A stretch of 39,383 bases of DNA from Pseudomonas atagonensis (GCF_011369485.1 NZ_VXCA01000029.1:1-39383), one strand, 5' to 3'; shown: positions 8,340 to 16,642, counted from the first letter of the stretch. Numbers and translations are program-made. Notes: generated by a model from the sequence alone, not told the origin.

Positions 8340-9341
8340 ATGAATGACTTACAGATCGACGACATTAAAACCGACGAAAACGCCGCCATGGTGTTGTTGG
8401 TGGACGATCAGGCGATGATCGGCGAAGCCGTGCGTCGTGGGCTGTCGAATGAAGAAAACATCGACTTTCACTTCTGCTCCGACCCGCATCAGGCCATTGC
8501 CCAGGCGGTACGGATCAAGCCGACGGTGATTCTGCAGGATCTGGTCATGCCCGGCCTCGACGGCCTGAGTCTGGTGCGCGAATACCGCAATCATCCGGCC
8601 ACCAAGGACATTCCGATCATTGTCCTGTCGACCAAGGAAGACCCGCTGATCAAGAGCGCGGCGTTTTCTGCCGGCGCCAACGATTATCTGGTGAAGTTGC
8701 CGGACACCATCGAACTGGTGGCGCGCATCCGTTATCACTCGCGCTCCTACATGACCCTGTTGCAGCGCGACGCGGCGTATCGCGCGCTGCGGGTCAGCCA
8801 GCAGCAGTTGCTCGACACCAACCTGGTGCTGCAACGCCTGATGAACTCCGATGGCCTGACCGGGCTGTCCAACCGCCGGCACTTCGACGAGTACCTGGAA
8901 TTGGAATGGCGCCGTTCACTGCGCGACCAGAGCCAGTTGTCGTTGTTGATGATCGACGTCGATTACTTCAAGTCCTACAACGACACCTTCGGTCACGTGG
9001 AAGGCGACGAAGCCCTGCGCAAGGTCGCTACGGCGATCCGCGACGCCAGCGCCCGACCGTCGGACTTGCCGGCGCGTTATGGCGGTGAGGAGTTTGCGCT
9101 GGTGCTGCCGAACACTTCGCCGGGTGGTGCGCGACTGGTGGCGGAGAAACTGCGTCAGACCGTGGCTTCGCTGAAAATTCCGCACATTTCGCCCAGTGAA
9201 GGGGCGAGCCTGACCATCAGCATCGGCCTGGCGACCATGGTGCCGCAGTCGGGCAGCGATTGCCGGCTGCTGATCTCGGCGGCGGATCGCGGGTTGTACC
9301 TTGCCAAGAACAATGGGCGTAATCAGGTCGGTATTGAATAG
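8340..9341 (+). CDS. wspR: WspR, response-regulator diguanylate cyclase
   Basis: WspR is the output of the pathway: once phosphorylated by WspE it forms active clusters and makes cyclic di-GMP from two GTP, promoting exopolysaccharide and biofilm. The 333-residue protein has a receiver with VLLVDDQAMIGEAV at 18-31 and acceptor Asp67 in VILQDLVMPG. A helical stalk leads to the GGDEF domain with LLMIDVDYFKSYND and the active site GGEEF at residues 248-252. The product-inhibition I-site RPSD at 239-242 is exactly five residues upstream, so feedback control should work. It sits 48 bp after wspF, the only real gap in the operon, and is followed by a REP pair. Confidence 0.97.
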   Translation: MNDLQIDDIKTDENAAMVLLVDDQAMIGEAVRRGLSNEENIDFHFCSDPHQAIAQAVRIKPTVILQDLVMPGLDGLSLVREYRNHPATKDIPIIVLSTKEDPLIKSAAFSAGANDYLVKLPDTIELVARIRYHSRSYMTLLQRDAAYRALRVSQQQLLDTNLVLQRLMNSDGLTGLSNRRHFDEYLELEWRRSLRDQSQLSLLMIDVDYFKSYNDTFGHVEGDEALRKVATAIRDASARPSDLPARYGGEEFALVLPNTSPGGARLVAEKLRQTVASLKIPHISPSEGASLTISIGLATMVPQSGSDCRLLISAADRGLYLAKNNGRNQVGIE

Positions 9342-9354
9342 GTTCGCAATCCCC

Positions 9355-9444
9355 TGTGGGAGCGGGCTTGCTCGCGAAAACGGCCTGACAGTCGGCATTG
9401 ATGTCGCCTGACACGACGCCTTCGCGAGCAAGCCCGCTCCCACA
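9355..9444. repeat. REP-type inverted pair (family A, copy 1)
   Basis: Positions 9355-9378 and 9421-9444 are perfect 24-bp inverted repeats beginning TGTGGGAGCGGGCTTGC. The same 90-bp arrangement recurs at 18162-18251, with a different middle. This is a common Pseudomonas extragenic palindrome. It may stabilise the wsp transcript end or act as a weak terminator. Confidence 0.85.
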
Positions 9445-9522
9445 AGGGATCCGCGTCAGGCCAGTGTCAAGCGATTCGCCTTAACAGCCGCCAGACGGGC
9501 TGCCGTGACAGCTTGATTACGT

Positions 9523-9528
9523 TATACT
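9523..9528 (+). promoter_or_regulatory. Possible -10 box for prfB
   Basis: TATACT lies 40 bp before the prfB start. No convincing -35 element was found at the right distance, so only the -10 match supports this. Confidence 0.3.
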
Positions 9529-9567
9529 CGCCGGCTTTCAAAAGTTCGCCAACGAGTGCTGCCCGTC

Positions 9568-10663
9568 ATGGAAATCAACCCGATCCTGAACACCATCAAG
9601 GACCTGTCCGAGCGCTCCGAAACTATTCGGGGGTATCTTTGACTACGATCAAAAGCATGAGCGTCTGATCGAAGTCAATCGCGAGCTTGAAGATCCTGCA
9701 GTCTGGAACAAACCTGAATACGCCCAAGAGCTGGGCCGCGAGCGCGCAGCGCTGGCGCAGATCGTCGACACCCTCGACGAACTGAACGGCGGTCTGGCCG
9801 ATTGCCGTGACCTGCTGGACATGGCCGTCGAAGAGAACGACGAAGGCGCAGTGGGCGATGTCGTCGCCGAGCTGGCCCGTCTCGAGGAAAACCTCGCCAA
9901 GCTCGAATTCCGCCGCATGTTCAGCCATGAAATGGACCCGAACAACGCCTACCTGGACATCCAGGCCGGTTCCGGCGGCACTGAAGCCCAGGACTGGGCC
10001 AACATCCTGCTGCGCATGTATCTGCGCTGGGCTGACAAACGCGGTTTCGACGCGACCATCATGGAACTGTCCGCCGGTGAAGTCGCCGGGATCAAGGGTG
10101 CGACCGTGCACATCAAGGGCGAATACGCCTTTGGCTGGCTGCGCACCGAGATCGGCGTGCACCGTCTGGTGCGCAAGAGCCCGTTCGACTCCGGCAACCG
10201 TCGCCACACCTCGTTCTCCGCGGTTTTCGTCTCGCCAGAGATCGACGACAAGGTGGAAATCGAAATCAACCCGGCAGACCTGCGGATCGACACCTATCGT
10301 TCCTCCGGTGCCGGTGGTCAGCACGTAAACACCACCGACTCGGCCGTACGTATCACTCACGTACCGACCAACACCGTGGTCAGCTGCCAGAACGAACGTT
10401 CCCAGCACGCCAACAAGGACACCGCCATGAAAATGCTGCGGGCCAAGTTGTACGAGCAGGAAATGCAGAAACGCAACGCGGCGTCCCAGGCGCTGGAAGA
10501 CACCAAGTCCGATATCGGCTGGGGTCACCAGATCCGTTCGTACGTGCTCGATGCGTCGCGGATCAAGGATCTGCGCACCAACATCGAACGCAGCGACTGC
10601 GACAAGGTGCTCGATGGCGACATCGACGAATACCTGGAAGCCAGCCTGAAATCGGGGCTGTAA
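9568..10663 (+). CDS. prfB: Peptide chain release factor 2, made by programmed +1 frameshift
   Basis: RF2 recognises UGA and UAA stop codons and triggers release of the finished protein from the ribosome. Translation starts at ATG 9568 and runs 24 codons to CTT, then an in-frame TGA at 9640-9642. A +1 shift at CTT-TGA-C resumes at GAC 9641, giving 364 residues, the normal RF2 length. The CGGGGG stimulator lies just before TAT-CTT-TGA. Downstream, the anticodon-like tripeptide SPF occurs in VRKSPFDSGNRR and the catalytic GGQ in SSGAGGQHVNTTDSAV. Low RF2 slows reading of the TGA and raises frameshifting, so the protein regulates itself. A gene caller may report only the internal start at 9821; that is an artefact of the shift. 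lysS follows. Confidence 0.97.
9634..9643 (+). promoter_or_regulatory. RF2 autoregulatory frameshift site
   Basis: The site reads TAT-CTT-TGA-C with a purine-rich, Shine-Dalgarno-like CGGGGG immediately upstream (9628-9633). The classical E. coli site has AGGGGG; here the first base is C. The peptidyl-tRNA slips from CTT to TTT when the in-frame TGA is read slowly. Confidence 0.95.
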
Positions 10664-10697
10664 GAAATAAGCTGCAGGATCGCTGATTCAACACGAT

Positions 10698-10744
10698 CCC
10701 TGTAGGAGTGGGCCTGCCCGCGATCCCCAGCCGCAGGCTGGGGG
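10698..10744. repeat. Single REP-like palindrome in the prfB-lysS spacer
   Basis: The sequence TGTAGGAGTGGGCCTGCCCG followed by CCCCAGCCGCAGGCTGGGG resembles the genus-wide GTAGGAGTGGGC repeats. The second part forms a hairpin. It is the only notable content of this 111-bp spacer. Confidence 0.6.
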
Positions 10745-10774
10745 CAACGAACCTGTGATGGAAAATTTAAAGAC

Positions 10775-12277
10775 ATGAGCGACCAACAACTCGACCCGCA
10801 AGCCCTGCAACAGGAAGAAAACTCCCTGATCGCCCTGCGCAAGGAAAAGCTTGCTGCCGAGCGCGCCAAGGGCAACGCCTTCCCGAACGACTTCCGCCGC
10901 GAAAACTACTGCGAAGAATTGCAGAAGAAATACGCGGACAAGACCAAGGAAGAGCTGGCAGAGGCTGCAATCCCGGTCAAGGTTGCCGGTCGCATCATGC
11001 TCAACCGTGGCTCGTTCATGGTGATTCAGGACATGACCGGCCGCATCCAGGTCTACGTCAACCGTAAAACCTTGTCCGAAGACACCCTGGCCGCGGTGAA
11101 AACCTGGGACATGGGCGACATCATTGCCGCCGTCGGCACCCTGGCCCGTTCCGGCAAGGGCGACCTGTACGTCGAAATGACCGAAGTGCGCCTGCTGACC
11201 AAGTCGCTGCGCCCGCTGCCGGACAAGCACCACGGCCTGACCGACACCGAACAGCGTTACCGTCAGCGTTACGTTGACCTGATCGTCAACGAAGAAGTGC
11301 GCCAGACGTTCCGCGTGCGTTCGCAAGTGATCGCGCACATCCGCAGCTTCCTGATGAAGCGCGACTTCCTCGAAGTCGAAACGCCGATGCTGCAGACCAT
11401 TCCGGGCGGCGCCGCGGCCAAGCCGTTCGAAACCCACCACAACGCGCTGGACATGGAAATGTTCCTGCGTATCGCCCCGGAGCTGTACCTCAAACGTCTG
11501 GTGGTGGGTGGCTTCGAAAAAGTGTTCGAGATCAACCGCAACTTCCGTAACGAAGGCGTTTCGACCCGTCACAACCCTGAATTCACCATGCTGGAGTTCT
11601 ACCAGGCTTACGCCGACTACGAAGACAACATGGACCTGACCGAAGAACTGTTCCGCGAGCTGGCGCAGCTGGTTCTGGGCAGCACCGACGTGCCGTACGG
11701 CGACAAGGTGTTCCACTTCGGCGAGCCGTTTGTACGTCTTTCGGTGTTCGACTCGATCCTCAAGTACAACCCTGAGCTGACTGCCGACGACCTGAACGAC
11801 ATCGACAAGGCGCGCGCCATCGCCAAGAAGGCCGGCGCCAAGGTGCTGGGCTTTGAAGGTCTGGGCAAGCTGCAGGTGATGATTTTCGAAGAGCTGGTCG
11901 AGCACAAGCTGGAACAGCCGCACTTCATCACTCAGTACCCGTTCGAAGTGTCGCCGCTGGCTCGTCGCAATGACGACAACCCGAACGTCACCGACCGCTT
12001 CGAGCTGTTCATCGGCGGCCGTGAAATTGCCAACGCCTACTCCGAGTTGAACGACGCGGAAGACCAGGCCGAGCGTTTCATGGCGCAGGTGGCCGACAAG
12101 GACGCCGGCGACGACGAAGCCATGCACTACGACGCCGACTTCGTGCGTGCGCTGGAGTACGGCATGCCGCCAACGGCCGGTGAAGGTATCGGCATTGACC
12201 GTCTGGTGATGTTGCTGACCAACTCGCCGTCGATCCGCGATGTGATCCTGTTCCCGCACATGCGACCGCAAGCGTAA
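10775..12277 (+). CDS. lysS: Lysyl-tRNA synthetase, class II
   Basis: LysS charges tRNA-Lys with lysine. The 500-residue protein has an N-terminal OB-fold anticodon-binding domain (VAGRIMLNRGSFMVIQDMTG near 70-90). The class II catalytic core follows: motif 1 around FLEVETPMLQTIPGGAAAKP, motif 2 with FEINRNFRNEGVSTRHNPEF and motif 3 with GIGIDRLVMLLTNSPSIRDV at the C-terminus. The length is normal. It follows prfB as in most proteobacteria and probably shares its transcript, despite the 111-bp spacer with a REP-like palindrome. A strong terminator follows. Confidence 0.98.
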   Translation: MSDQQLDPQALQQEENSLIALRKEKLAAERAKGNAFPNDFRRENYCEELQKKYADKTKEELAEAAIPVKVAGRIMLNRGSFMVIQDMTGRIQVYVNRKTLSEDTLAAVKTWDMGDIIAAVGTLARSGKGDLYVEMTEVRLLTKSLRPLPDKHHGLTDTEQRYRQRYVDLIVNEEVRQTFRVRSQVIAHIRSFLMKRDFLEVETPMLQTIPGGAAAKPFETHHNALDMEMFLRIAPELYLKRLVVGGFEKVFEINRNFRNEGVSTRHNPEFTMLEFYQAYADYEDNMDLTEELFRELAQLVLGSTDVPYGDKVFHFGEPFVRLSVFDSILKYNPELTADDLNDIDKARAIAKKAGAKVLGFEGLGKLQVMIFEELVEHKLEQPHFITQYPFEVSPLARRNDDNPNVTDRFELFIGGREIANAYSELNDAEDQAERFMAQVADKDAGDDEAMHYDADFVRALEYGMPPTAGEGIGIDRLVMLLTNSPSIRDVILFPHMRPQA

Positions 12278-12288
12278 ACGTTTCAGTT

Positions 12289-12317
12289 AAAAAGCCGCCT
12301 AAAACAGGCGGCTTTTT
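12289..12317 (+). terminator. Rho-independent terminator of lysS
   Basis: The stem GCCGCCT (12294-12300) and AGGCGGC (12306-12312) encloses the loop AAAAC and is followed by TTTTT. A run of A on the other side lets the outer bases pair as well. Confidence 0.92.
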
Positions 12318-12382
12318 ATTGCCTGTCTGGTACAAATGTATCAATTGGTTACTTTTGGAATAACAGAGGAAGTGCTGTCGTG

Positions 12383-13096
12383 ATGGGTGCATTGGCTCAA
12401 GAAGGTGCAGCGGGTATCGCCACTGCGGTCGCTGAAAGTGTTCAGTACCAGGGCCGCAAGGCCAGCCGGCAGGGCAGTGAGCAGCGGCGACAGGACATTC
12501 TTGACGCAGCGATGCGCATTGTCGTGCGTGACGGTGTGCGCGCCGTGCGCCACCGCGCCGTGGCTGCCGAGGCCGGTGTGCCGCTGTCGGCGACCACGTA
12601 TTACTTCAAGGACATCGACGACCTGCTCACCGATACCTTCGCCCAATACGTCGAACGCAGCGCGGCCTACATGGCCAAACTGTGGATCAACAACGAAGGC
12701 CTGTTGCGTGACATGGTGGTCAGCGGTGACGGCAGCCCCGAGTCGCGCTCGCAACTGGCGGATAATATTGCGCGGCTGATGGCCGATTACGTGCACCGGC
12801 AACTGCTCAACCGTCGCGAGCATCTGATGGCCGAACAGGCCTTCCGCCAGGAAGCGCTGCTCAACCCGCGTCTGGCGATTCTGGTGCGCTCGCATCAGCA
12901 GATTCTGTTGCAGGGCACTTGCCAGTTGTTCCAGGTATTGGGCTCGCGTGAACCGCAGCAAGATGCCAAGGTGTTGACGGCGATTATCGGACGGATGGAA
13001 TATCAGGGCCTGCTCAACGACGCCGAGCCATTGGCCGAACAGGACTTGCTCGGCATTCTGACGCGCTACATGCACCTGGTGCTCGCGTCGGTGTAA
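12383..13096 (+). CDS. TetR-family transcriptional regulator
   Basis: This is a TetR-type repressor or activator of unknown target. The N-terminal helix-turn-helix lies in the segment QDILDAAMRIVVRDGVRAVR followed by HRAVAAEAGVPLSATTYYF, near residues 38-76, after a longer than usual N-terminal arm of about 30 residues. The rest is a helical ligand-binding domain with no recognisable signature. ATG at 12383 gives 237 residues; the adjoining GTG at 12380 is equally possible, and the Shine-Dalgarno GAGGA at 12366-12370 is slightly better placed for it. In P. aeruginosa the equivalent gene next to lysS is PA3699. The gene lies just upstream of the lipoprotein-peptidase-hydrolase cluster and could control it, but a repeat element separates them. 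Confidence 0.88.
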   Translation: MGALAQEGAAGIATAVAESVQYQGRKASRQGSEQRRQDILDAAMRIVVRDGVRAVRHRAVAAEAGVPLSATTYYFKDIDDLLTDTFAQYVERSAAYMAKLWINNEGLLRDMVVSGDGSPESRSQLADNIARLMADYVHRQLLNRREHLMAEQAFRQEALLNPRLAILVRSHQQILLQGTCQLFQVLGSREPQQDAKVLTAIIGRMEYQGLLNDAEPLAEQDLLGILTRYMHLVLASV

Positions 13097-13107
13097 TTAT
13101 CGACCCT

Positions 13108-13211
13108 GATCGTTCCCACGCTCTGCGTGGGAATGCCGCCATGGACGCTCCGCGTCCACTGTGACGCAGAGCGTCACTGTATGCATTCCCACGCAGAGCG
13201 TAGGAACGATC
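13108..13211. repeat. 104-bp element with 29-bp terminal inverted repeats (family B, copy 1)
   Basis: The ends 13108-13136 and 13183-13211 are inverted repeats of 29 bp with one mismatch, beginning GATCGTTCCCACGCTCTGCG. Inside is a smaller dyad, GACGCTCCGCGTCC and GACGCAGAGCGTC. A second copy starts at 39314. Such elements are frequent between Pseudomonas genes and look like non-autonomous mobile or REP-derived units. Confidence 0.85.
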
Positions 13212-13240
13212 GGAGAAAAAGGTGTTCAAGGGAGTGTCGA

Positions 13241-13795
13241 ATGAAAGCCTGGCGTGGCGTGCTGATCGCCTTGTCGTTCCTGCTGCTCAGTGGCTGTCTG
13301 GTGACTTTCAAGGAGCCGCTGTCCGCCAGTGACCCGGCGCCCAAAGGCCTGCTCGGCAAGTGGTCGAGCGTCAATGCCTGGGGCGAGCCAATGAACCTTG
13401 AACTGACACGCCTGGGCAACGACCGCTATCAGGCCGTCACGTATTTCAAGGTCAGACCCCGCGAGCGCGAGGCTTACCCGTTCACCGTGTCGCGCCACGG
13501 CAGCCGCTGGTATCTGTCGGCCAAAGTGCCGGCGCAGTATGGCGGGCAGTTCATCATTGCCGGTTTCGAACTCACCGATAAACACGAACTGGTGGTCTAT
13601 AACCTCGACCTCGAGCAGGTCAATCAGGCCATCAAACAGCAAGCCCTCGACGGTCAGGCCTTCCAGACTGACGACGGCGAAGGCGTGCAAGTCGACAGCC
13701 GCCTCGACAAGGTCTTTGCTTACCTCGACGATCCGGCCAATTCCGATGTCTTCGTCGAAGCGGTGCGTTACCAGCGCCAGGCGCGCGGCAAATAA
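13241..13795 (+). CDS. Conserved lipoprotein of unknown function
   Basis: The product of 184 residues starts MKAWRGVLIALSFLLLSGC and has a clear lipobox, LLSGC, with Cys19 as the acylation site. The mature protein is therefore anchored in the inner or outer membrane. The remainder, with LLGKWSSVNAWGEPMNLELT near 38-57 and many beta-type segments, looks like a small lipocalin-like or beta-sandwich domain, but I do not recognise a named family. The start at 13241 is preceded by GGAG at 13231-13234; the open frame extends further upstream only through the repeat element. The next gene starts 33 bp downstream, so the two are probably co-transcribed. Synteny suggests the PA3698 equivalent. Confidence 0.85.
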   Translation: MKAWRGVLIALSFLLLSGCLVTFKEPLSASDPAPKGLLGKWSSVNAWGEPMNLELTRLGNDRYQAVTYFKVRPREREAYPFTVSRHGSRWYLSAKVPAQYGGQFIIAGFELTDKHELVVYNLDLEQVNQAIKQQALDGQAFQTDDGEGVQVDSRLDKVFAYLDDPANSDVFVEAVRYQRQARGK

Positions 13796-13828
13796 TTCAG
13801 TTCGTCACGTTTTCAACAGGAGTTTCGG

Positions 13829-15106
13829 GTGGACGATTACCAGCAGACGATACGCACGCTGTCCGATCGCATTGTGCTGGCGCAGACGCCGATCCGCGTC
13901 CTCGACGCGGTCAAATGGGACGAGAACATCCGCAAGGGCTTCCTCAAGGCCAAGGGCAAGGAAATGCCGGCGGTGGATCGTGACTACTACCTCAATCGGC
14001 CGCTGTCCTTCGATTCGAGCAAGGTCAAGCTGGAATTCCAGAACATCGAGCGCGACATCACCCGCCAGCTCGGCCAGTTCAACCCGGTCGGCCAGATCAT
14101 GCGGCGTATGTGCAAGGAATACCGCATGGTCGTGCGCATGCTTGAAGCGCGCGGCACCGAGGATTTCGGCCTGATCTCGCAAGAGCTGTACGGCGCCGCG
14201 TCCGACGCCTTTCACGCCGGCGACCCGACCCTGGCCGACCTCGGCCTGATGATGTCCGACTACCTCAACAACATTGATGGTCGTGGCGATCTGAAGGACG
14301 AGCCGAAGATTCTCACCGCCAAGGACGCTGTGCACTTGCTGCAAACGCGCTTGAACAAAGTGTTCGGCGAGGCCGAGGAAACCATCCGCGTGTTCGAGTC
14401 CGACGGCATCGTTGCCGACGCCGCAGCAGGCGCCGACTACATCAAGATCCGCACCGACGCGATGTTCAATGACCGCGACGTGCGCGCCCTGGAGGTTCAC
14501 GAGGGGCTGGTGCATGTCGGCACCACGCTCAATGGCTTGAACCAGCCGATCTGCACCTTCCTGTCGAAAGGCCCGCCCTCGTCGACAGTGACTCAGGAGG
14601 GCCTGGCGATCCTGATGGAAATCATCACCTTCGCTTCCTACCCGAGCCGTCTGCGCAAACTGACCAACCGCACCCGCGCCATTCACATGGTCGAGGAGGG
14701 CGCGGACTTCCTGCAGATCTTCGAGTTCTTCCGCGAGCAGGGCTTCGAAATGGCGGAAAGCTACGGCAACGCCAGTCGAGTGTTCCGTGGATCGACGCCT
14801 ACCGGGCTGCCATTCACCAAAGACTTGTCCTATCTCAAGGGCTTTATCATGGTTTACAACTACATTCAGTTGGCCGTGCGCAAGGGCAAGCTTGAGCAGA
14901 TTCCGCTGCTGTTCTGCGGCAAGACCACACTGGAAGACATGCGAACCCTGCGTCAGCTGGTGGATGAGGGGCTGGTGGTGCCGCCGAAATATTTGCCGGA
15001 TCAGTTCCGCGACATGAACGCGTTGTCGGCGTGGATGTGCTTCTCCAACTTCCTCAACCATTTGAGCCTGGACCGGATCGAGGCGGACTATTCCAACATC
15101 CTCTAG
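13829..15106 (+). CDS. QEGLA-motif (DUF1704/MATCAP-like) putative metallopeptidase
   Basis: This belongs to the family annotated as flavohemoglobin expression-modulating QEGLA motif protein. The 425-residue product has HEGLVH at residues 224-229, an HExxxH zinc-site pattern, and TQEGLA with Glu257 about 30 residues later, a likely third zinc ligand. The eukaryotic members (MATCAP) are tyrosine carboxypeptidases acting on tubulin; the bacterial substrate is unknown to me, so peptidase activity here is inference. No signal peptide is seen, so it should be cytoplasmic. GTG at 13829 is chosen because AGGAG at 13818-13822 precedes it. It lies between a lipoprotein gene and a lipoprotein hydrolase gene, with short gaps of 33 and 31 bp, which suggests one operon. 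The flavohemoglobin link in the name should not be over-read. Confidence 0.88.
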   Translation: MDDYQQTIRTLSDRIVLAQTPIRVLDAVKWDENIRKGFLKAKGKEMPAVDRDYYLNRPLSFDSSKVKLEFQNIERDITRQLGQFNPVGQIMRRMCKEYRMVVRMLEARGTEDFGLISQELYGAASDAFHAGDPTLADLGLMMSDYLNNIDGRGDLKDEPKILTAKDAVHLLQTRLNKVFGEAEETIRVFESDGIVADAAAGADYIKIRTDAMFNDRDVRALEVHEGLVHVGTTLNGLNQPICTFLSKGPPSSTVTQEGLAILMEIITFASYPSRLRKLTNRTRAIHMVEEGADFLQIFEFFREQGFEMAESYGNASRVFRGSTPTGLPFTKDLSYLKGFIMVYNYIQLAVRKGKLEQIPLLFCGKTTLEDMRTLRQLVDEGLVVPPKYLPDQFRDMNALSAWMCFSNFLNHLSLDRIEADYSNIL

Positions 15107-15137
15107 ACCAACCCGAATTTTTGCGAGGTTTCACCGG

Positions 15138-16043
15138 ATGAGAATCCTCGGTATTTTCTGCCTGCTCCTGACCCTTGGCGGATGCAGTTCTCTATTGTTC
15201 TACCCCGAGCCGGGTCAGGTCTTCACCCCGGAAAAGGCCAAACTCGAATACCGCACCGTTACGCTGGTCACGGCTGATGGCCTCAAACTCAACGCTTGGT
15301 GGCTGCCGGCCAAAACCGGTGTCGAGGTCAAGGGCACGGTGCTGCACCTGCACGGCAACGGCGGCAATTTGCCAATGCACCTTGGCGGCAGTTGGTGGTT
15401 ACCGAAAAACGGCTATCAAGTGTTGCTGGTGGACTATCGCGGCTACGGCCTGTCCGAAGGCGAACCGAGCCTGCCGGCGATTTATCAGGACATCGACGCC
15501 GCATTCGCCTGGCTGGACCAGGCACCCGAGGTCAAAGGTAAACCGCTGATCCTGCTCGGCCAAAGCCTCGGCGGTTCGATGGCCGTGCATTGGCTGGCGC
15601 AGCATCCCGAACGGCAGAAACAGCTCAAGGCGTTCGTCCTCGATGGCGTCCCCGCCAGTTACCGCAGCGTCGGCCAATACGCCCTCAGCACCTCGTGGCT
15701 GACCTGGCCGTTTCAGGTGCCGCTGTCGTGGCTGGTGCCCGACGGCGACAGCGCCATCCACTCGATGCCGCAACTCACGGGTGTGCCGAAACTGATTTTC
15801 CACAGCATCGACGATCCGCTGGTGCCGCTTTCCAACGGCATCCGTTTGTATCAAGCTGCGCCGCCGCCACGCGTCCTGCAACTGACCCGTGGCGGCCATG
15901 TGCAGACCTTCGGCGACCCGGTCTGGCGTCAGGTGATGCTGCGTTACCTCGACGATCCCGAGCATTTCAACGGCCTGCGCCGCCTCGGCGAAATCCCGAA
16001 TTACCCGCAACCTCCGAATTCTGAAGATGAGAGTCCGCAATGA
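15138..16043 (+). CDS. Alpha/beta hydrolase lipoprotein
   Basis: A serine hydrolase anchored by a lipid. The N-terminus MRILGIFCLLLTLGGCSS has the lipobox LGGC with Cys16. The catalytic triad is visible: the nucleophile elbow GQSLGGS with Ser143, the acid in SIDDPLVPL near 224-232, and His254 in GGHVQTF. The oxyanion region HLHGNGGN is near 71-78. Overall it resembles the BEM46/YfhR-type hydrolases of about 300 residues (301 here). The substrate cannot be read from the sequence; esters or lipids of the envelope are plausible. It overlaps the following small membrane gene by four bases. Synteny points to PA3695. Confidence 0.9.
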   Translation: MRILGIFCLLLTLGGCSSLLFYPEPGQVFTPEKAKLEYRTVTLVTADGLKLNAWWLPAKTGVEVKGTVLHLHGNGGNLPMHLGGSWWLPKNGYQVLLVDYRGYGLSEGEPSLPAIYQDIDAAFAWLDQAPEVKGKPLILLGQSLGGSMAVHWLAQHPERQKQLKAFVLDGVPASYRSVGQYALSTSWLTWPFQVPLSWLVPDGDSAIHSMPQLTGVPKLIFHSIDDPLVPLSNGIRLYQAAPPPRVLQLTRGGHVQTFGDPVWRQVMLRYLDDPEHFNGLRRLGEIPNYPQPPNSEDESPQ

Positions 16044-16369
16044 GTGAAGAACGCAACGCCATCCCGCTGATCATCACCGGTATCTGCAGCATCCTCGGCA
16101 CCGTCGGCGCCCTGTGGTACTACGGCTACCTGCACTTCGCCAAACCCGAGGATGCGTTGCTGCTCAACGAATTCACCATGCTCAAGACCATTCCCGGCGA
16201 AGACTACAAAGTCTCGCTGGACCCGGCGCCGCAAGTGGCGCAGTGCATCGATGGTGTGCTGGTGTTGTTCGATACCGAACAGAAAGGCCTGACCGGCGTG
16301 CTGATCAACGCACAGAAAAAAGCCGTGCGCTGCATGGGTGAGGAGACACCGCAAAAGCTCGAGGAGTGA
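16040..16369 (+). CDS. Small membrane-anchored protein of unknown function
   Basis: The 109-residue product has one N-terminal membrane helix (IPLIITGICSILGTVGALWY, about residues 8-27) and a soluble tail of about 80 residues with two cysteines, in AQCIDGV and VRCMGEE. I do not recognise a family. The start overlaps the hydrolase stop (ATGA), so the two are translationally coupled and the protein probably works with the hydrolase, perhaps as a small membrane partner. The gene ends the cluster; a repeat element and a bidirectional terminator follow. Confidence 0.82.
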   Translation: MSEERNAIPLIITGICSILGTVGALWYYGYLHFAKPEDALLLNEFTMLKTIPGEDYKVSLDPAPQVAQCIDGVLVLFDTEQKGLTGVLINAQKKAVRCMGEETPQKLEE

Positions 16370-16383
16370 TTCTGCAGGACCAG

Positions 16384-16569
16384 CCCTCACCCTAACCCTC
16401 TCCCAGGGGGAGAGGGGACTGACCGAGTTGTCTTTTGCTATACACCGACCTGAAAGATTGTGTCGATTATGGATTCGGCAAAGCACTCCCAGGTCGATGC
16501 AGCTATTGAGCATCCCCAATCGGCTCCCTCTCCCTCTCCCTCTCCCTCGGGAGAGGGCTGGGGTGAGGG
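16384..16569. repeat. Inverted repeat element with an inner hexanucleotide array
   Basis: Positions 16384-16404 and 16549-16569 are 21-bp inverted repeats with two mismatches (CCCTCACCCTAACCCTC at the left). Just inside the right arm, 16524-16548 is a CTCCCT hexamer repeated four times. This is the CCCTCACCC/GGGAGAGGG repeat seen in many Pseudomonas spacers. The hexamer run may vary in copy number between strains. Confidence 0.75.
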
Positions 16570-16590
16570 GCCGCGATTTCAGCCCCACAA

Positions 16591-16625
16591 AAAAGCCCCG
16601 CCTGATCAAATCAGGCGGGGCTTTT
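16591..16625. terminator. Bidirectional terminator between the 16040 gene and lptF
   Basis: A perfect 16-bp stem, AAAAGCCCCGCCTGAT (16591-16606) with its complement at 16610-16625, has a three-base loop. It has A runs on one side and T runs on the other, so it can end transcripts from both strands. Confidence 0.92.
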
Positions 16626-16642
16626 GCGTTACAGCGTGTGAT

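Noticed and set aside
887..9341. A wrinkly-spreader type defect in the wsp operon
   Set aside because: All seven frames are open and the active-site residues of WspF, WspE and WspR are present, so no such lesion is visible.
9821..10663. Shortened RF2 from the internal ATG at 9821
   Set aside because: The true gene begins at 9568 and reaches this frame by the programmed shift; the internal start would lose the first 84 residues.
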